From the NCBI GenBank assembly GCA_020744225.1, contig JAGMWG010000002.1, positions 558,001 through 622,000 on the forward strand: 64,000 nucleotides of DNA. The letters are read 5' to 3'. The translations under genes and the position numbers were made by a program. Every line of letters starts with the position of its first letter. Position 1 is the stretch's first letter. Of the stretch, positions 44,010 through 54,304 are shown one piece after another. The notes under the pieces were generated by a model. That model saw nothing but the letters and a program-made list of their open reading frames with translations. It searched no databases and was not told the DNA's origin. This stretch comes from Paraphoma chrysanthemicola. Lineage: Eukaryota; Ascomycota; Dothideomycetes; Pleosporales; Phaeosphaeriaceae.

Positions 44010-46690
44010 ATGGCACGATTTCTAGGCCTTAGGGGCACGCGATTGACGAGTGCGATTAGTGCGATTTGCGGATTGTGTTTCTTGTATGTTGAAACCTAGA
44101 GGAAGGCGACTGAGTATGCTGACGACCTTCAAGATGCTATGGCTATGCTCAAGGTGTTATGGGCGGTTTATTGACTGTCCCTGCCTTTCTTGAACGCTTC
44201 CCACAGGTTGACATTGTCAATTCTTCGTCCTACCACGATTCGTGGGTGACTGGTACCTATCCCCTCAGGAGCGGGCTTGCGCAAGGTCTTTCACGTAGTA
44301 CCAAGTCCTAACACACCTAGGTCTCACGGTTGGAGTCTGGAATCTAGGCTGCGTCGTCTCTGCGATCCTGGCAGTCTTCATCAGCGACTCACTCGGTCGA
44401 CGGAGAACATTGCTCCTGGGCATTTCTATCTGGGCAATTGGCGAGATCATCCAGACGAGCTCGTATAGTTTCTCGCAGTTTGTTGTCGGGCGCGCGGTTG
44501 CAGGCTTCGGTAAGGCGGTGCTTTATTCGTACAGATATGGCTGTCGCTAACATGTGTCTGATAGGCAATGGCTTTACGACATCCACCGCCCCAGCGTACC
44601 AGGCGGAATGCGTCAAATCCCATCGCAAGGGCACTATACTCATGATCAGCGCTGGAGCGTTTGTATCACTTGGCTACGCTCTGTCGTACTGGTTTGTCTT
44701 CGCGTTTGCATTTGCCAATAACGGCGAGGCAGCATGGCGCGTACCAGTCGCGCTTCAGATCACTTTCGCACTTCCAGCTATTGCGATGCTCTTCATCCTA
44801 CCGGACTCGCCCAGGTGGCTTATCCTGACTGGTCGCGAACAAGAGGCCTTGACTGTCATTGCGGCACTCAACGACTCGGATGCAGACAGCTACGAGGTCA
44901 GAGATGAGTTCTTGCAGATCAAGGACGCAATATTAGTCATGGCACAAGGCTCGACGTCGAAGTTGTTCTCAAATAGAGATCGTCGCGGATTTCATCGCGT
45001 CGTGCTGGCGTGGTTCGTACAGATCTTCCAGCAAGGTACAGGCATCAATCTGGTCTTGCAATACCTCTCCTGGATCTTCCTGACGCGCATGGGCTACTCG
45101 GGATGGCTATCTCGTCTTCTCGCCAGTTGCTCCGCTACAACGTATTTCCTGGGGTCTTTTATCACCGTTGTCGGCATTGACCGCTTCTGGGGCCGGCGGT
45201 CGCTGATGATGTTTGGCGCATCTGGCATGTCGGGTTGTATGGTGCTTTTGACGATAACGCAGTACCTGTGGACGATTCAAGGGATCAGCGCAGCCAGAAT
45301 TGCGAGTACTGTATTTCTCTTTGCCTTCTCGATCTTCTTCGCTATCGGCTGGCAGGGCATGGCATGGCTCTACCAGGTTGAAATCGTGCCACTTCGGATT
45401 CGTGGCCCTGCCAACGCACTCAGCACTGCGGCAAACTGGATCCTGAACTTCATGTACGTCGTGATCCCAGTTCGCCCTATCTTCCCTCATTAGTACTAAC
45501 ACTGCCTCAGCATCGTCTTCATCACCCCAATCTCCTTCACCAACATCGGATACCGCACGTGGATCATCTTCGCAGTCACCAACCTCGCCATCATCCCGCT
45601 CGTCTACTATTTCTACCCCGAAACCGCGTTCCGCTCCCTCGAAGAAGTCGACGTCATCTTCTTCCTCGCTGACGAAGCCCCGGGCAACCCATGGCTCAAC
45701 GCCGTGCGCATCAGTCTCCACGAGCCGCTCTGGTTTGGCAAGAAAGGGGAGGATCGCCTGGGCTTTGATTATGCGAATAGTAGCTGGCATAGGAAACTGA
45801 TGGACACGACAAGTAGTGGGACGGGAAGCGGAAGTGGGAGTAGTAATGAGAAGAGATATGGAAAGCCGAAGCAGAGGGGTCTGACCTCGAGTAGCAGCGA
45901 CACGGTCCATCACTCGCGATCCGAAAAACGCACACAGTCACGATCGCGTTCAGAGTCTCCTATCGATCCCATGATCGGCGCACACGCACACTATTCCCCC
46001 ACAGCTACATTCACAACAACAATCACATCCCATGCGAACGACTCAAAGCGCTCGCTCCGTAACGTCCTCTCGCGCTCCCGCAGCGAGGAAAACCACTTCA
46101 CGCTCGCGGAGCAGGAACGCGAACGGCAGCGTATCCTAGCCGTTCAAGCCATGCGCCAGGATGAGGAACATACAGGCGGCAATGCGAGTCCAACAAGTCC
46201 CGGGACCGATCCAACGTGGTGGAAATCTGACCTCGCGCCTGCACCACTCCGCGTTTCGCGACCACCTTCCACGGCGGAACCAGATCTACCTGCTGATGAC
46301 CAAGACTCCGACGATGCTGCTGTTGCGCCACATATCCCACGTCATCGATCCCGCGAGCCTTCGCGCTCACGAACGGCGAATAGTTCGCGCGCTGCGAGTT
46401 TAGTTTCCCTCGCATACCCAGGCCGTGTTCGGACTGATGGAGTTTTAACCACCACCAACACCGCAGACAACACCAATGCGCCGAATTCCCGATCCCATTC
46501 CCGACCTGCAAGTGCTCGTAGACTATCTAGTCGCGCGGGCAGTCGAGATTGCCTGAGGAGAACGGAATCAGGCTCGCCGACGTATTTCCCAGATGGGATT
46601 ACGCCGGGGGAAGAAGAGGATGGGGTTAATAGAAATGAGATGAGGGATAGTTTTAAGATGGCGGCGAGGAGTGCCGGGAGGGCTTTTTGA
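44010..46690 (+). CDS. Sugar-transporter-family MFS protein with long cytosolic tail
   Basis: Five exons (44010-44083, 44134-44252, 44321-44509, 44565-45453, 45511-46690); introns 50, 68, 55 and 57 nt with TCCTAAC/CTGAC-type branches; 816 aa. Motifs of the sugar porter family in order: YGYAQGVMGGLL (TM1), DSLGRRRTLLLG (loop 2-3), VGRAVAGFGNGFTTSTAP, PDSPRWLI (loop 6), FQQGTGINLVLQYL (TM7), DRFWGRRSLMM, GWQGMAWLYQVEIVPLRIR (TM10) and YPETAFRSLEEVD after TM12. Residues ~480-816 are a disordered Ser/Arg-rich tail (SRSRSESP, NVLSRSRSEENHF, RSREPSRSRTANS). Ordinary hexose porters have tails of 20-60 residues; long tails occur in sugar sensors such as Snf3/Rgt2. Substrate unknown. Some annotation may split the gene at 45493, where an unspliced frame stops. 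Confidence 0.85.
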
Positions 46691-46897
46691 TTATGTGGAT
46701 TTGAAGGGGATTTGTGCGGGATATGGGAGGGAGGGATCGGGAAGGTGGAAAAGAAGAGAGAACGGGAATGAGAAAGGTTGTCTCATTTATGACGTCTACT
46801 AATTTCCCGGGATTCTAGAAGAGGCGTACATGCGGAAGACATGGGTATGTATATATGTACTTTTCTTCTGGAGACAAACCTTAAAGCTTATAAGATC

Positions 46898-48920
46898 TTA
46901 CCTCCCCATCGTCCCATTCGTTCCATTTCCCCCCTCTACACCCACGAGTATATAATCCTTCACAATCGCTCGCCCAGAATACAAAATCTCTTCCTCCTCA
47001 GGCGTACACGTTTCCAACACATCCCACAAATAACACTTCGCCTGCCCATACCCTTCCGGAATCTCACTCCTCGTCCACGCACTCTTCCTGCCCTCGCTTA
47101 TATACTCCCTGCTACTTGTGTCGATTGTGCCGGTCGCGACGTCGCGATTGAACATGACGCGCTCGAATATTTTCTGCGCCGTGAGGGGTTGATAATACGG
47201 AACTGCATGCGCGGCTTGAAATACGCGCGAGAAAGATAGACCACCCGCTTGTCGCACAAACCCACCCACACCTCCATACCCTCCCATAGTCTTGATATCC
47301 GCATACCCAGCGCCCTCAAACGTCTCCTTCACCCGCGCATCGATAGCCAAGGAAAGCGCTTCGCCGCCAAGCCAATTACACTGGAAATCCCGATCGCCGT
47401 ACACGAGCGCGATTTTGACGCCGCGGTCGAGCAGCGACCCGAGTTTCGGCAGCGTGCGGCCGAGAATAAAGTCGCCTGAGCGATCGAAGCCCAGCGCGAC
47501 GGGGATGGATTGGCCGGTCCAGTTGAGTGGGACGCCGAGGGCGCGATGGGTGTTTGCGTCGTTGAGGTAGCCGGCTGCGTATTTTGGCGGGAAGGCTTGG
47601 GGGTAGGCGGGGGAGATGATGTCGTATTTGTTGAGCTGGGGATGATCAGGACCTGTTGGTGCGGAAAGGGTGCTGGGTAGGACAGGATGGGATGGGATTG
47701 GAACGGAAACAGGAGACTTACACCAGATTTATCAAACGCGTCGTGCATGTTTGTAAAACAAAAGTCAAAAGCACCTTTACATGCCCTATTCACATCGGGC
47801 TGGTTTCCAACACCATTCGGATCCTTCGCCGCTGCAAGTGAGCGGCAGGTGGCTGTCAAGTTCCTGCACTGTGGATCTGCAGCAATAGCGGCGTCGTAAT
47901 CTTCTTGACTGATGGCTTCGATGCCGTATGTGTTGTTGCGCGCGTACTTGGGATAGTAGATCATCTGCGTGTCGATGTCGATGCATGGGTTGATGAAGCC
48001 GACGGTGTCAATGTGGATGGGGATATATGGCGCAGAAAGGGTGCCGTTGGCGAGCAGATCGTTTTGGGATTCGAAGTAATCGGCGAAGACGGGGCCGTAG
48101 TGGCCGTGGTAGGATTCGCCCCAGATGCTGAAGCTGTTGGTCTTGGGGGTGAAGAAGGGCGCACTGTTGATAGGTCAGCTGAGCAGGGCGATACGATGGG
48201 GAGGAAGATGTACTCTTGCATCCAGGTCTGCATGAACTGCCATATAAATGGTGCGGCTGCCATTGAGGTGTTGGGTGCATTTGCCAAATTCTGACTGGCG
48301 AAGGTCCCAGTCAAGAATGTGAGATTGGTCTCTGGTACACCAGTCTGATTGAAGTTCGCAGGCCGGTATGCAAATGGCGAGGCAACGATGTCAAGAGTGC
48401 CATTGACAAGCGTATCGTAAGAATAGCCCACCTGGACGGGCTGATCGATGTACATTAGATTGACCTTCTGGTTCCAAGATGTCTCGCTGAGCTTTGTCGT
48501 CTTGGAGTCTTCCAACACGTGACATGGGCCATTCTCGTTCAGTGCTGCAGACGATGAGGGCACTCCAGGGCCGCCTTGAAGCCAGATCGACAACGGAGCG
48601 TTCTTTGAGTCTTCCCGAGCTTCGAAGAACCAAAAGTACATGTGACTTGGGTAGTTGCGGTTCTCAGCTGCGTTGGGTGGAAGGTTGACATAACCGCTGT
48701 AGCCTTTGACGCCAGGTGTGGTCTCGCATATGCTAGTCTGTCCTGATGTCAGCATACAGTCAATGAGCCGGCACATTCGTCTCACCTCTTTGTATGATAT
48801 CGAGTACCCCGGGAATCTTGTTGATTCTACTACTGTCACGTTTTCTGGCTTTGGAGGAAATGAGGCCGCAGACGCAAGCAGGCCAAATGACCACGAGGCC
48901 CATGAGATTTGATTCAACAT
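46898..48920 (-). CDS. Secreted serine carboxypeptidase, family S10
   Basis: Removes C-terminal residues from peptides, probably extracellular or vacuolar. Four exons (48786-48920, 48214-48737, 47722-48163, 46898-47635), introns 48, 50 and 86 nt, 612 aa. Signal peptide MLNQISWASWSFGLLASAAS. Motifs: YFWFFEAR, the substrate-binding segment WLQGGPGVPSSSAALNENGPC (GGPG with a variant SSS context), DQPVQVGYSY, catalytic Ser237 in WGESYHG, catalytic Asp450 in GDRDFQCNW and catalytic His in FQAAHAVPYYQP. Many N-glycosylation sequons (NVTV, NGTL, NQTG, NLTF, NTSM, NGTNGT). Intron 1 is 48 nt without a stop, so unspliced reading also stays open. The last intron precedes LNKYDIISPAYPQAF. Well within the S10 length range. 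Confidence 0.9.
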
Positions 48921-50813
48921 CTGAAAGCTCTTGTGAAAAATCGACGTGAAAGAGATCAACCAAGTAGGCAGCGTGACCCGCACCCTGCCTTATATTGCCA
49001 TCCACTGCTAAGACATGTCGTTGCTCCGCCTAGAGGTCGCGCGGACGGCAACGCGGCTCCATAGACGCCTCGCCGCGGATGCACACAAAAGACAGGGCGT
49101 TCCTAGCAGATGGCATTTCCATTGGTGTGCCATTTTGACCGTTTGCGGATAAAATCCAGCACCTGGCTATTGTGGCTAGGTCACGGTGTGAAAGCCGGAG
49201 TCGAGTACGAGTTTCGCCCTAAGCGAACCAGACGGCCGTGCACAGGGCCGACCGTACCGCTCGTTTGGTAGGATGACAATCCTGGTCTGTACCGATCACG
49301 CCTGCAGGAACGCAGATTTACTGGTTGAGATTAGCATAATGACGAGGCACAAGCGCGGCGAAATTGCATTCTGTGCTTGACGGCTTGGATTCAATAGCGG
49401 TCGACCAGGTGCCTGGAAGCTGGCAAGCGCAAGAGGAGCGACGTCGGAACAGCGCGCAAAGGGGTAGAGAGAAATTGTGGATCAAGACATGAAATTCTTC
49501 CAGTAATAGCGGTCCCTGGCATTGACCTTGCTAAGATGAGTGGCGCGTGAAGTGAGACGTCTACGCAATATCGATGTCGTCGTCGGAAGAAGTACACGCA
49601 AGATTCTACCACCGTCCGGTCCACGACAGGAATCAGATGACTGCGAGATCTGGTCACGACCAAGAAGGTCGGAACGCCTGCGGGTTGCTTTTGGTCGGGT
49701 GGTGAGATGATTGGCGAGGTTGGAGCTGTTGTCGGACGCACAGACGCAGCCTCAACTTCGTGTCAAAACACTCCGATCGAGTCTTATTGCGCACCAATAC
49801 CACGCCAGGGACACGCATCAGACATCACCGTAGACCCGACAGAGCACGACCATGGTCTTTGATAAGCAATATCAGCTTCGATGATACACAATATCCCGCG
49901 CTGTCACCTTCGAGCATGGCAGCGTGCTAAGCTTAGCAACGGGCAAATTCCATCCATTACCATGTACTGGCTTACAATGAAGTCGTGCGCTGTCCTGAAA
50001 AGCTGCCGCAATACATGATCAGCTCACTTAGCATCGCTATTGGCCGTTCTCACTTACCCAGCAAGTTCCAATCTCAATCTTCCATGCCGACTCGCTACGC
50101 ATACCGCATACCTCACCGCACACCCAACCGTATGCGCAAATACGCACGCAAGCGCCCTCGCGCCGCTGGCATGCGTCCTTTCCGCGACGTCATCCCTTCC
50201 TACAAGTAGCGTCTCGCACGTAGAAGCGAGTAGGCACGTGCATTGCGACGCACGATTCGGACCGCAGCATCGATGTTGCGGCGCGATTATGGCATTATTG
50301 TGGTATAGGCCATTCGACGGACTTTGAAGAGACTCAGAGTATTGGAACATCAAGGCAGACTACATAATTGACGCTTGAGGTTGGATTGAGGATACATGAT
50401 TTGGAGAAGATAGAGCTGGATGGGTATGTGTGTGAGCCTATGGCAGGGCTGGGTGCGGCGCTGGTTAGGACTCTGAGTCTTGTAGTATGTGATAGAGCTA
50501 GTATTGAACCTGGAATGCGATGAAACTCCATCCGCCTCTCAAATCACTTTGTTGCATCGCCACATGTGCTTTTGAATATTTATTGGATTGTTAATTAGTC
50601 TGCTGGCCCGCTTGACCGCCTAGACATAATATTCTGACCAACACCACGACGGTGCGCAGGGCAATTGAACCACATAAATCCTGCCCAGTCCCTCTAAATT
50701 ACGCCTGAAATGCAATGCGCCCTTCAAATCTTACGCCATTCGTTGCTTCGCGTCCTTCTTTTCCACGCGTTGGTCACTAACCATGACACAACGCCAAATC
50801 ACGTGCACTTCAT
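48921..50813. other. Intergenic, 1.9 kb
   Basis: Promoter of the S10 gene on the left and 3' flank of the DHA1 transporter on the right. Only the short basic ORF at 50084-50209 is worth noting. Confidence 0.4.
50084..50209 (+). CDS. Possible small basic peptide, 41 aa
   Basis: The ORF MPTRYAYRIPHRTPNRMRKY ARKRPRAAGM RPFRDVIPSYK is preceded by a CT/CA-rich leader (CAATCTTCC ATG), as in fungal genes. About a third of the residues are Arg or Lys, evenly spread, with several Tyr and Pro. This fits a nucleic-acid-binding or ribosome-associated small protein, or an antimicrobial-like peptide, but there is no family match and the ORF is short enough to be chance. Confidence 0.3.
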   Translation: MPTRYAYRIPHRTPNRMRKYARKRPRAAGMRPFRDVIPSYK

Positions 50814-52598
50814 CTAGACCTGGAGTTCCTTCTCCACTACTGGCTGCTTCTCATTCCCTTCCCTCCCTCTCATCTTCTCCATCGCGCGCCTCTTCTTGCC
50901 CTCCAACTTCTCCCGGTCTTCGCGCATCTGCCTGATCAGCGCCGACTTCTCTCGTATCTTATGCCCGTAGCGATAGAATATGAGCGGGATAGGAATGAGC
51001 GCGAACTCAATCAACGACAACATGGTTGCCGACCAATGCGGGCCAAGAGTCTGGTACATGCTCGGTCCAGCAAGAGGCAACGCGCCGCCTATTGCGCTGC
51101 GCAAGACTGCGTTACCGGCGAGCGCAGATGCGGCGTAGATGCCGTAGGAATGCACGAGGTAGTTTGACGCGTAGATGAAGACACCGCAGTTCCCTGCACC
51201 GAACGGGATACCGGCAATAATTGGTGCAATCCAGTGTACGTTTGGTGTGCAGGTCCACGCGAAGATCATCTCGCCGACGGGCACACACACGGCCGCGATG
51301 CAGACGACACTGACCATGGCTTCCGGGTACGGCTTCCCAGTCTCTGGATCCTTCTTGTGCGCGTTGATCATCTTGCGAAGCAGTGGCTCAGAGGCAATCG
51401 TGACGCATCCGCCAATGCCAATACCGAGGTAGCCCAGGCCAACAAGTCCTGGCGACCAGCCTCGCAGTTCGCCAAAGACGATGGGGTAGCTGACGAAGCA
51501 GAGATAGAGGACGCCATACACCAGGGCGATGTAGACGTTCCAGAAGATGCAGATGGGCTCGCGCACGGCCATTTCGAGCGGGCGGTAGAGATTTTCGCGG
51601 AGCAGCGGCCAGAATTGCTTCTTGTCGTCGTAGCGGCTGAACCAGCGCTGGTCGTTGGTTTCTTTGCGCCTTTTCGTGGCCTTGGCGCGGAGGATGGCGG
51701 GCGCGTACGTCTCTTTGACCAGGAAGACCATGAACCACGATGTGCCGGATCCGATCATGACGACCCAGTTTGTCCAGCGCCATCCGAGCGCTTGGTAGAC
51801 GAAGCCGCCTACCAGCGGACCTACGACGGGACCATTCATGGGCCCCAAACTCCAGATCGAAAATGCCAATGCGCGGTATTCGTCGCTGGAGATGTCGGAT
51901 ACGGTGCCAGGAGCGTTGGATATCATGGCCGCGCCTGCGACTGCACCGAAGAACCGCATAACCAGAATTTGCGCGAGGTTGTTGCTGAGCGCACATGGGA
52001 TGATCAAGATGGTAAATGCAGCGACGGCGATGAGATAGACGGGCCGCCGACCATACATCTCGCTCAAAGGTGCGAGGAGAAGCGATCCAACGGCCAAGCC
52101 GCAGAGGTATGTGGTGATGCCCAGCACAACGAGCGTCTTGGACTCAATACCAAATGTGCGCATCATGCCTGGGATGCCAGAGGTGTACGAAGTCGAGTAC
52201 ATGACCACGACCAGCGTTGAGTAGCTCATGAAGAAGATCACCATGGCCTTCTTGACCATTGGCCAGTCCTGCGGATTCTCGCCATCATCGTCAAAGTCGA
52301 TCTCGAAGCGCGGGTCCTGCGTCGCATTCGTGACGACTGTCGTGATATTCCCGGCATCTTTGTCGCCAGGCCACGAATGTCCCGTGTTGCGACTCCAGGT
52401 CTGGTGAATCGATTGAGCCTCTGCTATTGAGTCGACAGAGTCCTCTGCGGTTGATGTTGAAGTGATTGATGAATGGTCGTCTTCTTGCTCCTCAGTCTTG
52501 CGGCTCTCTCTTGACTCTTTTGACATCGACACGACTCTGTCAATTGAGTTTTCTTGCGACGCGATTCCCATCTCCGTGTCCAGTTCCTTAGAACCCAT
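50814..52598 (-). CDS. MFS exporter, DHA1 family (polyamine/multidrug type)
   Basis: Proton-coupled plasma-membrane exporter. Intronless, 594 aa. The acidic, Ser-rich cytosolic N-terminus of about 105 residues is followed by DDDGENPQDWPMVKKAMVIF, the typical entry to TM1 in fungal DHA1 proteins (NPxxWP). Then come YTSGIPGMMRTFG, the MFS motif A region LLAPLSEMYGRRPVYL, the DHA1 motif C region in APGTVSDISSDEYRALAF, SLGPMNGPVVGPLVGGFV, and WRWTNWVVMI. A basic cytosolic loop separates the halves (KATKRRKETNDQRWFSRYD). The C-terminus is highly charged (REDREKLEGKKRRAMEKMRG). Homologues include Tpo1/Flu1-type polyamine, azole and mycophenolate exporters; the substrate here is unknown. Confidence 0.9.
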   Translation of the reverse strand: MGSKELDTEMGIASQENSIDRVVSMSKESRESRKTEEQEDDHSSITSTSTAEDSVDSIAEAQSIHQTWSRNTGHSWPGDKDAGNITTVVTNATQDPRFEIDFDDDGENPQDWPMVKKAMVIFFMSYSTLVVVMYSTSYTSGIPGMMRTFGIESKTLVVLGITTYLCGLAVGSLLLAPLSEMYGRRPVYLIAVAAFTILIIPCALSNNLAQILVMRFFGAVAGAAMISNAPGTVSDISSDEYRALAFSIWSLGPMNGPVVGPLVGGFVYQALGWRWTNWVVMIGSGTSWFMVFLVKETYAPAILRAKATKRRKETNDQRWFSRYDDKKQFWPLLRENLYRPLEMAVREPICIFWNVYIALVYGVLYLCFVSYPIVFGELRGWSPGLVGLGYLGIGIGGCVTIASEPLLRKMINAHKKDPETGKPYPEAMVSVVCIAAVCVPVGEMIFAWTCTPNVHWIAPIIAGIPFGAGNCGVFIYASNYLVHSYGIYAASALAGNAVLRSAIGGALPLAGPSMYQTLGPHWSATMLSLIEFALIPIPLIFYRYGHKIREKSALIRQMREDREKLEGKKRRAMEKMRGREGNEKQPVVEKELQV

Positions 52599-52840
52599 GA
52601 TGCGTGCTTGACCCCGCCTCGGCCGAGCTAACGATTGCCTAGCTCTTCACCCCGCAAGCTGCGTTCGTAGCAGTCCCCGCGTCTGTTTGCGCTGGCAAGC
52701 AAGTCGATGAGGAGGCGCAATTGACTGCGACTGTCGTGTGAAAAAGCTTTTGATCCAGCGTCGCGCCACTGTCGAGGGCTCCACAGCGCGACTCCTTCGC
52801 TCCACCATGGGCTCCAGCCCCAGGCGCCATCCCGCGTTCA

Positions 52841-53116
52841 TCATCGCTCGACAGTCTGTGCGGGAATAGCGGTGATAAGGAGTGGACAAATTGCCACGAG
52901 AGCGACAGCCGCGGCACAAATTTTGGCTGGCGATGCTGTGCCGAAGAGCCGTTTGCGGTTGGAAGCATGCGGTCGCGGGCTGGAAGGCGTCGTTGGTGTC
53001 GGAGTGGCGCTGCCGAGGTACTGGCGATTGGATGGAATGAGAAATGCTGGTGACGATGATTGGGTGGTTGGAAGAAAATGGTTTTTAGTTGGCGAATAGG
53101 AAGGTAGGCAGAACAT
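52841..53116 (-). CDS. Weak small ORF, possible single-pass membrane protein, 91 aa
   Basis: The frame starts MFCLPSYSPTKNHFL, has a Ser/Thr/Pro-rich stretch, then SNRKRLFGTASPAK and a hydrophobic segment ICAAAVALVAICPLLITAIP that could span a membrane, ending TVER. The Arg/Ser-rich front with no acidic residue could target mitochondria. After the TGA the same frame stays open for a further ~75 codons. Overlapping frames are also open, so evidence is weak. Confidence 0.25.
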   Translation of the reverse strand: MFCLPSYSPTKNHFLPTTQSSSPAFLIPSNRQYLGSATPTPTTPSSPRPHASNRKRLFGTASPAKICAAAVALVAICPLLITAIPAQTVER

Positions 53117-53681
53117 AAACGTCGGATAAACAACATCGCGTCGCGCAGACCTCATACCATCACTCTTATCCTCACCGCGTCATTCCATTGTACCTCACAT
53201 GCATGCTGCAATTTACTACACGATGCGCTCACATCCTTGGATGCGGATGGGCCATCACTGCCTTTGCTTCTCACGTATGCACCTTCGGTGCCACAGCATG
53301 AACATCCATTGCTCAATTCCAAGCGCGGCGCAGGTATGCTCAAACGCTGTGAGGGCAGTAGTGGAAGCCTCAAGTGCTGGCTTGGAGGCATTTGGAGTGT
53401 TATAAAGGCTATAATGCAGGCGTTAACCCATGCGAAGCCTTTCAAAAAAGTCCCACCGGAGGTGTCAAGATGCAGTATCCAGCTTTGGGACTGACGGCAT
53501 CACTCACAGACACCGCCCTTCCATTGCCAGCATAGCAAAGTGGCAACGTGAATCGCTTTTGGTGACTTGCCAGTAAGATGCGGTGTACGCCGCCGTCTCA
53601 CCTCGCAGCCAACAGGCTTAAAGGTAAAGGTCGCCCAAACCGCCTCTGCAACATCTAGAGCTGTATTGTACCGTCGCTCCG

Positions 53682-53700
53682 TCTCTCTCTCTCTCTCTCT
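53682..53700. repeat. CT dinucleotide microsatellite
   Basis: About nine to ten CT units in a pyrimidine-rich stretch, about 600 bp upstream of the giant gene. Confidence 0.8.
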
Positions 53701-54304
53701 ATCATTCTTTATCTGCGGTCTCCTTATTGACTGATGTCATCTTCTCGCTGTCGTCACTTCACGTCCTTCACTCGGCATCTTCGTCGAAGCGTCGCGCGTA
53801 CATGATATGCTCGCTGGAGCTCGAGTAGCCGTATCGGCCACCTGCAAGGAGGTGCGCTCGCCAGTCGGTGCAAGAGACGGAATCGTTGTGAATTGCTACG
53901 AGTCAAACCTCTGCTGGGAGGGTATAGGACTTGATACGAACCGTCCCACATCGAGCGTGAGCAGCTAACGGCGCACTACTTCAGTCCTTGAGCGTTGCCG
54001 TCGGCCGTCGAGAGCAGCGTACAAGATGATGAGGTGAATCATGAGGTGATGCACCAATACACGACACGGCGTAGTGCGGGGCTTGCTGCCTTTGCCGCCC
54101 CCAACTCGCGATGCTTGGCACCGGATCAATTTATGGCCGAACGCACCCTCTGTTTGTCAACGCGTCTGCCCGAAACACTGCCTGAAGTACTACGCAATTC
54201 GCCTCTAACCGCTCCGCACAACCACCTGCTCAATAGCAATACGATCCTGCGCGGCCTTTTGAGCTCCACATCTCCATCGCTACCCGGTTTGGTCACCAAG
54301 TCCT

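Larger units (their letters stand above)
52599..54304. other. Intergenic, 1.7 kb, with CT microsatellite
   Basis: Apart from a weak minus-strand ORF at 52841-53116, no gene is supported. A CT dinucleotide run lies at 53682-53700. The last 300 bp are the upstream region of the giant gene. Confidence 0.4.

Noticed and set aside
45107..45913. Minus-strand 268-residue ORF across the sugar-transporter gene
   Set aside because: Antisense to exons 4 and 5, acidic low-complexity product, no motif.
51234..52220. 328-residue open frame antisense to the DHA1 transporter
   Set aside because: Mirror of a codon-biased gene; no motif, and it overlaps a clear 12-TM transporter.
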